From Capitulum mitella (Eukaryota > Arthropoda > Thecostraca > Pollicipedomorpha > Pollicipedidae): 64,000 nt of DNA. The DNA is taken from the NCBI GenBank assembly GCA_030062745.1, contig CP099842.1, forward strand, positions 25,515,822 through 25,579,821, in the 5' to 3' direction. The translations under genes were made by a program, and so were the position numbers. The notes under the pieces were generated by a model. The model saw nothing but the letters and a program-made list of their open reading frames with translations, had not been told where the DNA came from and ran no database searches. This document shows, piece after piece, positions 50,006 to 58,500 of the stretch; within the stretch, counting starts at the first letter, position 1; each line of letters begins with the position of its first letter.

Positions 50006-52629
50006 CCCTCGCTTCTGACCCGACGTTAAAATAACACTGTAATGGCTAAAACTAAATGATGGCGGGAACGGCTCTGTGAATCGGCCATGGCGACGACGCC
50101 CGTCACAACAAAGACCACAGATACGACTGTGCTTTGGGACATGTCCTCGATCACATCATTTAACAGAGGGATCACAATTCACAAATGACTCCCCATTTTT
50201 TTTAGAACATTGGTTCCTTTACGTGTGTTATCTGTCCAGCGTGCCGTCCTTCGCTTTTGGTTTTGATAGTCCTAAAAACTTGTTGTCAGGCTGATCGTCT
50301 CAGTCTGCGAGGGCGATAAATGGTTTTTTTTGTTTCCCACGTACCATACTGTTATCAGCTAATGTGGTTTTACTTCCTGCTGGTATCCTCACATCTTGAA
50401 AATGTTCGCAGGTGTTGATGCTTCGTTGGTGTTTGACGTTCAAGGAAGCAACAAGGACACCATTCGGACCTCGCCTCTGCCACAGGTACCAAGCATATTT
50501 TTGTAGCATAGACTGGAAATCTGGTAGTAGATAAACTATGTTGGCGAATATAGTCGCCTCGATTATTCTTTGTACCGTGGTTCTGTGAGCTGTTTCTTAC
50601 CACGCTCTGTTCTCAGCCAAATGACAGTCGCAAATGCTTATCGCCGCGCAATTAAATGAGGTTTGAATGCTGGTTTGATGTCTGCAGGAAAAGCTGCAGA
50701 CAAACTGGTAGCTCTGTTCTTTGTCTTCTTACTTTATTATGCTGCGTTGTTTGTGTATTACGTTGTTTGCTTGAGCATAACTTTCTTTACTTTTTTTTGT
50801 TATGTTACTGCACTTTATTGTTTTGTCATCGTTTTGCATTTCTCGGCAACACTAGACACTTCCTAGTGAACCCATAACGGTTCTTCTCCGTAAATATTCG
50901 GTCGTGACCTTGCCCCGGGCGTCCGCAGCTGGGCACGGTGCTGCCGGCGCCGGCGCTGCCCGGGCTGGTCACCGCCACGGACGCCGGCCTGCAGCTGTGG
51001 CGGCTGCCGGCCGCCGGCGACCCAGCGCCGCCCGTCCAGCTACTGCAGCTCGGATGCCGCGGCGGCGAGCCACCGCTCTGCGCGGCCGTCTCGGCCGACG
51101 CCGGCTGGCTGGCGTACTCGACGCAGACGCGGCTGCGCCTGCACCGGCTGGAGGTGGCCGGGCCGCGGCCGAGCCTGCAGCGCGTGCGCGGCCTGCCGCC
51201 GGCGGCGGCCGGCGCCGCGCGCCAGCTGCGGTTCGCTCCGGACGCCGGCTGGCTACTGGTGCTGACGGTGGAGGGCCGGCTCGTGCGGCTGCGGCTGGCC
51301 GGCGCCGCCGGCTGTGACGAGCTGGAGGCGGACGAGCTGGGCCTGGCCGACGGCCGCGCCGAGGACGAAGACGAGGAGGACGAGCCGGAGGACGCGGCCG
51401 TCGGCCCGCTGGACCTTCTGACGCTCAGCGGTGACGGCCGGCGCGCGGCGCTGGCCGACCGCTCCGGCGGCGTGCTGGTCTGGGACCTGACTGAGGCGAC
51501 AGTTGCGGCGCGGTTGCCGCGCCACGCCGCCCCGGCCACGGCGATGACGTTCCGGCCGGGTGCCGCCGCTCGGCTGCTGGTGGTCTACGCCGACCGCTCG
51601 GTGGTCGAGTTCGACACCGACGAGGCCCACTTCACGGCCTGGTCGCGCTGGGCGGCCGGCCACGTGCCTGAGACGTGGGCGAGCCGCACGCTGCCTGTGC
51701 GCCACGTGGACTTCAGCGGCTGTGGCACGCGTGTGCTGCTGCACGACGATAGCGGTGTGTGCTCGCTGAGCGCCGCGGCCGGGGAGGAGGCGCCGCACGA
51801 CAAGAAGCGGGCCAAGGCGGCCAAGGGGCGTGCGAAGGCCACCGAAGTGGAAGAGCCGGCCGGCGACGACAGCGTCGTCATCACAGACAAGTGAGACGAG
51901 TGCCCGGGGCTGCTGTGTTTCACTTGTTGGCGTGTGAGGTCTTTAGGGATTGGTTTTATGAAGCGCTTGCTTGATGAGTCTGCCGGTGGCGCCTTGCGCC
52001 TTGTATAAATTAGTGTCGTATGGCGTTTTCCTTGTCAGTATGTTGTGCTATCACACGTTTGATTTTGCAGTCTGTGTGAATTTTTTTGCGATCCACAACT
52101 GTTTCGCAACTCCGGTAAAAAAAATATTCTGTGCCCATTCGGCAATTCATTTTGAGTGACGTACTGTTGGCGTACACAATTGGACCGAAATACTACTCAG
52201 GGATTGTCACAGACTAGTATGCCAGAAAGTGATTATGAATGTAACATCTTTCTGGTCAGTATGCTGTGCTGTCACATGTTTCATTTTGTAGTCTATGTGT
52301 GGAATATTTTTTCCGATCCGGAAGTATTGTGGAACTCCGGCAGAAAAATTATCATTCTATGCCCATTCTGTAGTCCATTTTGAGTGATGCACTGCTGACG
52401 TGCAAATTGAACCGAAATACCACCCCAAGATTATCCTAGACTGGCAGGCCAGAAAGTAACTGTGAATCTAACTTCACATCGTTTCCCCTCTTCTGCCGCC
52501 AGGTACCGGCACCTGTTGTACATGGGCAGCCTGGGCGGCGACCGGCTGCTGGCTGTTGAGGCGCCCGCCGCCCGGGTCGAGGAGCATCTGCCGCCGGCGC
52601 TCCGTCGCAAGAGATACGGCGTCTCATGA
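44850..52629 (+). CDS. UTP4: UTP4 (cirhin), WD40 subunit of the small-subunit processome; complete, 7 exons
   Basis: Exons 44850-44953, 46501-46843, 47183-47385, 49525-49787, 50412-50485, 50929-51890 and 52503-52629 join in phase to 691 residues plus stop; human UTP4 is 686. UTP4 is part of UtpA, which binds the 5' external transcribed spacer of pre-rRNA in the nucleolus and starts assembly of the 90S pre-ribosome. The whole chain follows the human protein: N-terminus with HTVRFF and LAVSR; SVELWDV; LFSTGLHGHVLEH (human LFSAGLNGEIMEY); AWCLAAEP; ILSVAWHSDGRHLAAGS; VSFWNGRLGALHA; ISAGGVDASLVF; WLAYSTQTRLRLHRL; WLLVLTVEG; VVEFD...FTAWSR; VRHVDFSGCGTRVLLHDD; LLYMGSLGGDRLLAVE; and the basic RRKRYG end (human KKKKFG). 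These are the blades of two WD40 propellers. An acidic loop (near residue 475) and a Lys-rich linker (near 620) are local features. Confidence 0.95.
44954..46500. other. UTP4 intron 1, AT-rich and nearly CpG-free
   Basis: About six CpG dinucleotides in 1.5 kb against dozens in the 343-bp exon that follows. No repeat or RNA gene was recognised. Confidence 0.85.
46501..46843 (+). CDS. UTP4: UTP4 exon 2
   Basis: Acceptor tgtgctgcag ends at 46500 and donor gtcggg begins at 46844. It enters in phase 2 and leaves in phase 0 (residues 35-149). It carries SVELWDV, EALAWCTGRLFSTGL and QLAAGTEDGHVVLQ, blades 1-3 of the first propeller. GC and CpG jump sharply at its 5' edge compared with intron 1. Confidence 0.94.
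47183..47385 (+). CDS. UTP4: UTP4 exon 3
   Basis: Acceptor cttgtccacag ends at 47182 and donor gtgcga begins at 47386. It enters in phase 0 and leaves in phase 2 (residues 150-217). It includes ILSVAWHSDGRHLAAGS and TLVWSVAVLDDLTIVTGD, two further blades with the family's spacing. Confidence 0.94.
47587..49083. mobile_element. Non-autonomous hAT-type DNA transposon in UTP4 intron 3
   Basis: The ends form a 17-bp terminal inverted repeat with one mismatch: TAGAGCTGAGAATTCGG on the left and the complement of CCGAATTCTCATCTCTA on the right. They are flanked by an imperfect 8-bp target duplication (gtatggaa at 47579-47586, gtcaggaa at 49084-49091; 6 of 8 match). Ends of the YARNG type and 8-bp duplications are hAT features. 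No transposase-like frame is visible, so it is a non-autonomous copy. It contains AATATTCG-rich palindromes near both ends and an internal 264-bp tandem duplication. Lying wholly inside intron 3, it makes up most of that intron. Confidence 0.75.
47717..48244. repeat. 264-bp tandem duplication inside the hAT-like element
   Basis: Copy 1 (about 47717-47980) and copy 2 (about 47981-48244) share the order gaatattc, cattttgctg, gaagatttg, caaaaccatg, acattg, cgtacatc, gcactgatctgcg or gcattgatctgcg. They are well diverged, so this is an old internal duplication. Confidence 0.75.
49525..49787 (+). CDS. UTP4: UTP4 exon 4
   Basis: Acceptor ctcccctgtacag ends at 49524 and donor gtcagt begins at 49788. 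It enters in phase 2 and leaves in phase 1 (residues 217-304). It holds GRVSFWNGRLGALHASLSSH and ADVLSVAAA, then HVRDVRVLIAVDRWLISAG, which matches human HDVRTVAHSPTALISGG. The intron before it contains a hAT-like element. Confidence 0.94.
49931..50001. repeat. Poly-C tract followed by poly-A
   Basis: Interrupted C-runs of 10-20 bases over about 60 bp, then 11 A. It lies in UTP4 intron 4. Confidence 0.97.
50412..50485 (+). CDS. UTP4: UTP4 exon 5 (74 bp)
   Basis: Acceptor atgttcgcag ends at 50411 and donor gtacca begins at 50486. It enters in phase 1 and leaves in phase 0. The peptide GVDASLVFDVQGSN continues the ISAG of exon 4, as human SGGTDTHLVFRPL does. Skipping it would break the family alignment, so it is well supported although small. 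Confidence 0.9.
50929..51890 (+). CDS. UTP4: UTP4 exon 6 (large, second propeller)
   Basis: Acceptor gcgtccgcag ends at 50928; donor gtgaga begins at 51891 after two bases of a Lys codon (residues 330-650). It covers the second WD40 propeller: LVTATDAGLQLWRL, WLAYSTQTRLRLHRL, LRFAPDAGWLLVL, LLTLSGDGRRAALADRSGGV, AMTFRP, VVEFDTDEAHFTAWSRW and VRHVDFSGCGTRVLLHDD. It has an acidic loop (about 51361-51400) and a Lys/Ala linker near 51800. Read without splicing, the frame meets a TGA directly at the donor, which would wrongly truncate the protein. Confidence 0.95.
52030..52475. repeat. 221-bp tandem duplication in UTP4 intron 6
   Basis: Copy 1 begins with cttgtcagtatgttgtgct at 52031 and copy 2 with ctggtcagtatgctgtgct at 52252. 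Both carry tttgattttgcagtct or tttcattttgtagtct, ccattttgagtga, ttggaccgaaatac or ttgaaccgaaatac, and ccagaaagt. The two copies fill most of the 612-bp intron. Confidence 0.8.
52503..52629 (+). CDS. UTP4: UTP4 exon 7 (stop)
   Basis: Acceptor ctgccgccag ends at 52502; stop TGA is at 52627-52629. It encodes YRHLLYMGSLGGDRLLAVE and ends LRRKRYGVS, matching the human LLFMDLLDERTLVAVE and KKKKFG end. This confirms that the TGA at the end of exon 6 is spliced out. Confidence 0.93.
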
Positions 52630-52913
52630 GCGCCGGTTTGGCGCACGCCGCCGCCACGACCCGTGTGTGTGGTGGTTGGCAGTCAATACAGTCCCGGTAC
52701 CGCCCGGCAAGCGGACAATGGTGTTTTGATGTCTGGTGTGGGGGAACGGACATTTTGGACGTCTGGGATGGGATTTTCGGGTTTTGGTCGGAAGAAACGC
52801 CGTGGTATCGCGTAAGTATGGCAATGAAGTGCTTTAGGTTTTATTGTCAGGATATCTTCAGATCCTGGACGCTGTAGCAGACCTCAGTTAGGTACGTGTG
52901 CAGACCGAGGACA

Positions 52914-52919
52914 AATAAA
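52914..52919 (+). terminator. Candidate UTP4 polyadenylation signal
   Basis: AATAAA lies 285 bp after the UTP4 stop and is followed at once by an A-run. It is the first canonical signal downstream. The cleavage site cannot be located from sequence alone. Confidence 0.5.
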
Positions 52920-52929
52920 AAAAAAAACA

Positions 52930-55410
52930 ATATACAGAATATCTTCGAATCGCCCTCAGCATGCATGCAGGAAGCCAAGCAACTCATATGGGCCGCAGAG
53001 AATGGCCAGGGGTATACCAACATAACCGTCAATCGGAGATGTGTCTTTATCCTGAAGAATTTTCGAGGTCCTTCATAGTGCTGGGCATTGTAAAGTTCTT
53101 TCCAGGTACTTCCTACTAACTTGATATATATTTCTGCGAATGCGCTAGGTTTGTCAGTAGTGCGTCATTGTGAAGAACAGTTCAGACAGGTTAGTATATT
53201 TCCCATGCATTTCTGGTTTGATATACTAAGATACCTCTTGGTACGAAAATTGGATAATAACATTTGCTATAAATAATCAGCCTATCGTCAGAGAAAGGCA
53301 TGATGTTGATTTTTAAGACCACTTCACGCTAAATTCGTACCTATTTTTTTGTTGTATTTTGGAAAAAAGGCGTAGGTTGTGCTGCGCGTGCTGGTTTGCA
53401 GCAGCGGCTAAAAACGACTATATGAAAGACGTGTACTACAAGACTGTCGAGAACGCGATCACAGCTGTTTCTGCTCGTGTTAGCCCCCTGTGAATTGTGG
53501 GGCTTCTGTTGCCTTTAGTTTATATAGCTAGGACTCCGTAAGTGCTCATTGGGTTTTGTGCGACGTTTTGTCTTCTCCATACATGATGAGCGTGTAATGT
53601 TTAAATGGACTTAATGCCTTGAAACTGTTGTGGGAAAGATTGTTGATGCGTTCCTATCAGCTCCTCGTCGGAAAAAGACGTGTTCGTATTTCTCATGGTG
53701 TGGAGTGTCGTAACCATTAAGTCTTCCACCTATGATAAATTTCGAGTTACTGGGGCCAGTGGTGGTCACAGGAAACCAAAAAGTTAGCTTCCATAACTAG
53801 TAGTCCATGCTTTCAATATTTAACTTGGATACTGCTAAACAACAAAAAAATTTCAAAAGTTTGTGATAACGTCTAACCACTGACTAATATTACACAAATT
53901 TAGCTTTGGTTTGGTTCTTTCAGCACACTGCCAGGTGCTGCCTGATGCAAGGCTGTGTAAAACCTTTTTTTGCTAACAAAACTAGTTTCTGGGACTTGCA
54001 GGTGCCACCTCTGGAAAGTGCATGAAATGAGCCACCAGTTATGGAAGTTTTTCTTGTATATCTGGGAATGGTAGTGAGGGGTGGATATGACTGATTTATA
54101 TGCACTTGTCCATTAGCTCAGTTATTGGTGGTCCAGTGATATGGATCCCAAGGCATTACCAAGTGTCTGTACCTGTAGACTCTGTGGCCTTGAACTGATC
54201 TGCAGAATTACACTATGTGGCTCAGCTGCTGCTTTGTTGACCAGTCAGGCTATGCTTGCATATAGTCAGCCAATAGCAGGTCATACTGACTGTTGCAGCC
54301 ATGTTCTCAAAAAACAGAAACAAATGTGATTTTAGGGTTTACAAGGATTTTTGATCAGTCAGTTTCATTTACTTGACTGGCAGAAAAATGTTAGTAGACT
54401 TAATTTAGTGGATTTGAATTTAGCTGAAGCTAGTTGGTCCTCTGATGATTTCCCAAGCTAGCAAAAATGCTAGTCCACCCTCCAAAAAGTTAGCTTTACT
54501 AATTAGCGGACGACAGATAAGTGGAACTGTTTCCACCATGAACTGAGACAAATTGTCACTTGAATGTGTTGTGTATCATTATAGTCCATAAATGCAAATG
54601 TCTGTACAATGCAGATGCTTCCAAAATCTAGATCATAAGGTTTTTCAGCATCAGTAGGTCAGCATAGCTGTCATGGTTTTTGTGTAATGTTTTGTCTTTC
54701 CCATGAATGATGAACATGTGATGTTTTAAATTGTCCAACTGTACAGAATTGTTGTGGTAAAGATGGTTGATGTATGTCTATCAGCTTTTCATCTGGAAAG
54801 GATGCACAGTTATTTCTGATCATGTTGAATGACAAAGTCAAGTTCAAGAAATAAATGCATACCATTCCAAATAGATACACTTTTCTTGGGACCAGTTATG
54901 ACTGATATGTGGTGCCCCATTGTTTGTGGAATGAATTACTCATGCAATGCAGATGCTTGCAAAAATCAGATTGTTTTTGATGTTAGACTCCTCTCTCTTG
55001 GGAGCTAGGCATCCAGCCATCTATATACTACTGTTGTATTCAATCTCAATGCTCACTGGCACAGCATAGTTTGCTTCCTGATTTGAAATCCTTGTCACAT
55101 TCCTATTCCAGAGATTGTGATCTAATGAAGAAGACTTTGGATATGATAGCACCTGTTTGCTCTGTGAGGACTTTGCAAAAACCCATAACTATGTTTTGGG
55201 TCATACTTGCATGATTAAAACAACCAAATCATGCAAATTATATTTATATGCCACTTAAAAGGTCATCCAGTGAATTTTGTGCAAATGTTGGTTTTGTCCT
55301 GCAACAATTTGATGTTCATAAATGCCGTCCAAAGCATACACCATGTTTCAGGAATGACAATCCATTTTTTGCAGCCCTGTAATGTCATAGGAACAGCTTG
55401 ACTGGGCATC
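52930..55410. other. Spacer between UTP4 and the golgin, possibly with the golgin 5' UTR
   Basis: No coding frame recognised. The part before about 53,900 has normal CpG content; from there to 55,400 CpG is almost absent. It holds both copies of the duplication described at 53545-54845. Confidence 0.6.
53545..54845. repeat. Diverged duplication between UTP4 and the golgin gene
   Basis: About 165 bp at 53549-53712 recurs at 54675-54838 in the same orientation. Shared anchors include ttttgtctt, catgatga/aatgatga, gttgtggtaaag/gttgtgggaaag, ctatcagct and atttct. Copy 1 is CpG-rich and copy 2 almost CpG-free; many differences are CG to TG or CA. Confidence 0.75.
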
Positions 55411-55584
55411 ATGTGGTGGGGTGGCACAGAAGGTGCTGAGGCTGCTGCCGAGGCAGTCGAAGCCACTCCTGAAATCGAGGACATGAAGGAACAGTTTGAC
55501 ATGCAGCAGAACCTCATTAAACAGCTCAAGGACATGGTGAAGACACACCAAAGCCAGTTACAGGAAAAGGAGCAACAGGTTCAG
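55411..55584 (+). CDS. lva: Golgin exon 1 (start codon)
   Basis: ATG with A at -3. It encodes MWWGGTEGAEAAAEAVEAT and then a heptad stretch (EQFDMQQNLIKQLKDMV). Donor gtaaag begins at 55585 and the exon leaves in phase 0. A possible acceptor (ttttttgcag, ending at 55375) upstream would allow a 5' UTR intron. Confidence 0.75.
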
Positions 55585-58500
55585 GTAAAGAAATAATGTC
55601 AGACATTTTTTTTAGTGCATGTTGCTTGCTAAAGGAGGCTTTTTTGGGGACTCTGGGTTCTGGACTTCTTGTTATGGCTAACTGCATTGTGGAGAATAAG
55701 TAAAGCACATGCTTTCAGATTCTGGGCTGGGAGATGGAGCATCTTGTGACCCATCTTTCTGCTCCTACAGAAACTCAGCCAGGCAGAGCACGAGCAGAGC
55801 TCTCGCCTGGACAGCCTGAGCCGCCAGATGGCGGAGCTGGAAAAGGATGGCTCTGCCAATCAGAGTACAGTATCAGCCAGTGGTGCCCAGGGACGCCGCG
55901 AGCGCATGCTGGAGATCAAGCGACAGCTGGAGGAGCAGAGGTCAGTGAAGATAAGCATTGATAGGTTGCTGGAGGCTGTCATAGTATCGTTGGGACCAGA
56001 TGGGGTTGAAGGTGTGAACTGATGATTGTGCTATCAAGTTTGCTTGCAGTCATTCACAGTGTCAGGTGTTTATCAGTTTCACTCTGTCGTACATGACTAG
56101 CCAACGCAAAGGTGAAAAGCAAATTTGTCTGCTGTCCGTCGTGGGCATGGGAAGAGCTGATCTTCGCTCTGACGTCTGTCCTGAGCCCACCTCATCCTGT
56201 CTGCTATCGAGAAATGCTCTACTGTTGCCCTTGGCCGGTGACCGTGACCTTTGACCGTGCGGGGGCCAGGCGGGCGCAGGAGGAGCGGGGCCGCGAACGG
56301 CGCAGCGACCTGGAGGCGATGGTGCGCAGCCTGCAGTCGCGAATCCAGGACACCGACTATCGATACGACTCGTGCGACTCGGCTGACTCCGGCTCCGACG
56401 GCGAGGTCGACTACGGCTCGTCGCCCAGGAAGGTCAGTCGTCGCCGGGCCGCGGCCGCGGCCAAGACGGGTGCTACAGCGTCCGCGGACAGGCAACTAAC
56501 GTAGACGAGGGTGGGGTGAAAGAGTGTTAGCATCCCAGCGACATCACTTTCAGCACGGATCATTACTGTGTGGTATTTACGGGGTGGGCGAAGCTTGTGG
56601 AAAGTGTCCGGGCGAACTTGTGTAGAAATTACGTTCCTTAGTACATCGCTAAAATGTCGCATCATGTGCTCTGCTGTTGATGTCTTGCCATCTGATGCCC
56701 AGTATTGTGTTTGTTTCATTCATGCTTATTCCACTCTGTTTCTTGGCTGTATGATGGGCCCATGCATTGTTCGTAAGCCGAGTTATGCATGCGTTTCAGT
56801 CGATGACGCTGAGCGACTCGGTGCGGGGTAAGGAGCCGGAGGAACTGTATGGTGTCATCTTGGCCAAGGACAACCGCATTTACGAGCTGACCGACAAGAT
56901 CACACAGCTGGAGGCCACTGTCGTCGACCTGAAGGTACGCCGGGTCAGGACACGTGCCGCACCAATAAGTGTTAAGGGGCGCCGGTCTCGTTTGGTTCTG
57001 TGATTTGGTTCTGTGGCTGATGATGGCAGATGATGTGGGGTCAAGTGTTCTTTGAGTGGTGTGGGGACATGGTAGTTGTCATGCTGCGCCTTACAATTTG
57101 CGGATGTACATTTTGTCGTTTCCCATTGCATTGACGGCGTACCAATGAAGCTCCACGGAATCGTTTAGTGTAGCTTGTGGGACGTGATATATTACTAATC
57201 GTTTTTTTATACGTATTCTCATAGAAAACCTGCACTATTGTCTTATGCACTCTACGATTGCCCCGCCCTTTCCCGATGACCATCGCCCGAGGCAACTGCA
57301 CCCGATACCTTGGACCGGGAGCTTTGATCGGCCGTCGCGCGACGCCGTGAGGCGGGCGCCACCTGACTCCGCGCCCGGCCGCCAGGACACACTGCATGAG
57401 AAGGAGTCGGTGATCTCGGCCCGGACGGCGGCCGTAAGCCTGGTGACGCGCGCGCTGACCGAGCGCGGCCAGGTGACGCTCGAGACGCTGGACGACACGC
57501 GGCAGCAGATGAAGGACATGCAGGAGGCGTTCGCCGTGCACGAGGCCGACTGGAAGGTGCGCGAGGAGAAGCTCAACCGTCAGCTGCAGGAGGCCAGTCA
57601 GAAGTGAGTGTCGGACGGCAGGGGGGGGAGGGGAGAGAGGAGCTGAAGGGGAAGCTAACTCGAGTTCGGCCGATTTGGGAGCCTAGCCAAACAAGGACAT
57701 GGAGATGGATGATGTCCTATGTGCCTTTGTCATCATCTGTGCGCTGGATTTGTAACGCGTAACCGCATCACTGGTTGTTGTAAGATGGCCGATATCGCGA
57801 TGTTGCCGCCGCCGTTGGTTGTCTGTAGCCTGCTGAACATGCAGGCTGCGTTTCAGGCAATAAATATCTGCGTCCGGAGAGGGTCGGTATTGTTTCGCCC
57901 GAGGGAGGAAAGGTCGCCTAAGATGCGGAGAGACCATGTTATGCTCTTCATAAAGCTGAAACTACCTCACAAAATTTTGTCGGCTTTTTCCGTAGGCAGT
58001 GCTCTGCTTGAGACGATTTACTGTTTAGTTCCTATGGATATGTCCAATCCCTTGTGCTGACCATGTCACTGTCACTTCAAGACTGGAGGCCTCAGAAGAG
58101 AACTGCAAGAAAATCGAATCTGCCAAGTTCGATTTGGTGATTGCCAATGCAAACCTGCAGGAAAGGCTGGTCAAACTTCAAGCGTCAGCCAAGACCGAGG
58201 TAAACATGTTGGTTTTTATTGCTTTTTAGTTCTTGCCTTGTTTGCCATGGTTTTTGCGAGGCTTCCAGGCTGTGGGGTGGGTTTGTTGACAGGCCTCTCG
58301 GCAGTCGGTGACGTTTGCTCCTCTGTTTGACAGTCGAGCCGCGCGGCGACGCTGGAGTCTGAGCTCACCAGCGTGAAGCGTGAGCTGGCCGACTCTCAGA
58401 AGATGGTGTTCCGCGTCAAGTCGCAGAAGCGGCAGCGACTCAGCCAGCTGGAGGGCGAGACCGGCGAGCTGTCGGCCCGCTGCGCCGAGCTGCAGCAGCT

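Noticed and set aside
50938..51894. UTP4 exon 6 read as a stand-alone 318-residue protein ending in DSVVITDK
   Set aside because: The terminal TGA is part of the splice donor; joining to 52503 restores the conserved UTP4 C-terminus.
56251..56499. Alternative frame through golgin exon 3 using the acceptor after gcgggcgcag
   Set aside because: It would give a non-coiled frame; the acceptor at 56269 keeps the coil and the phase.
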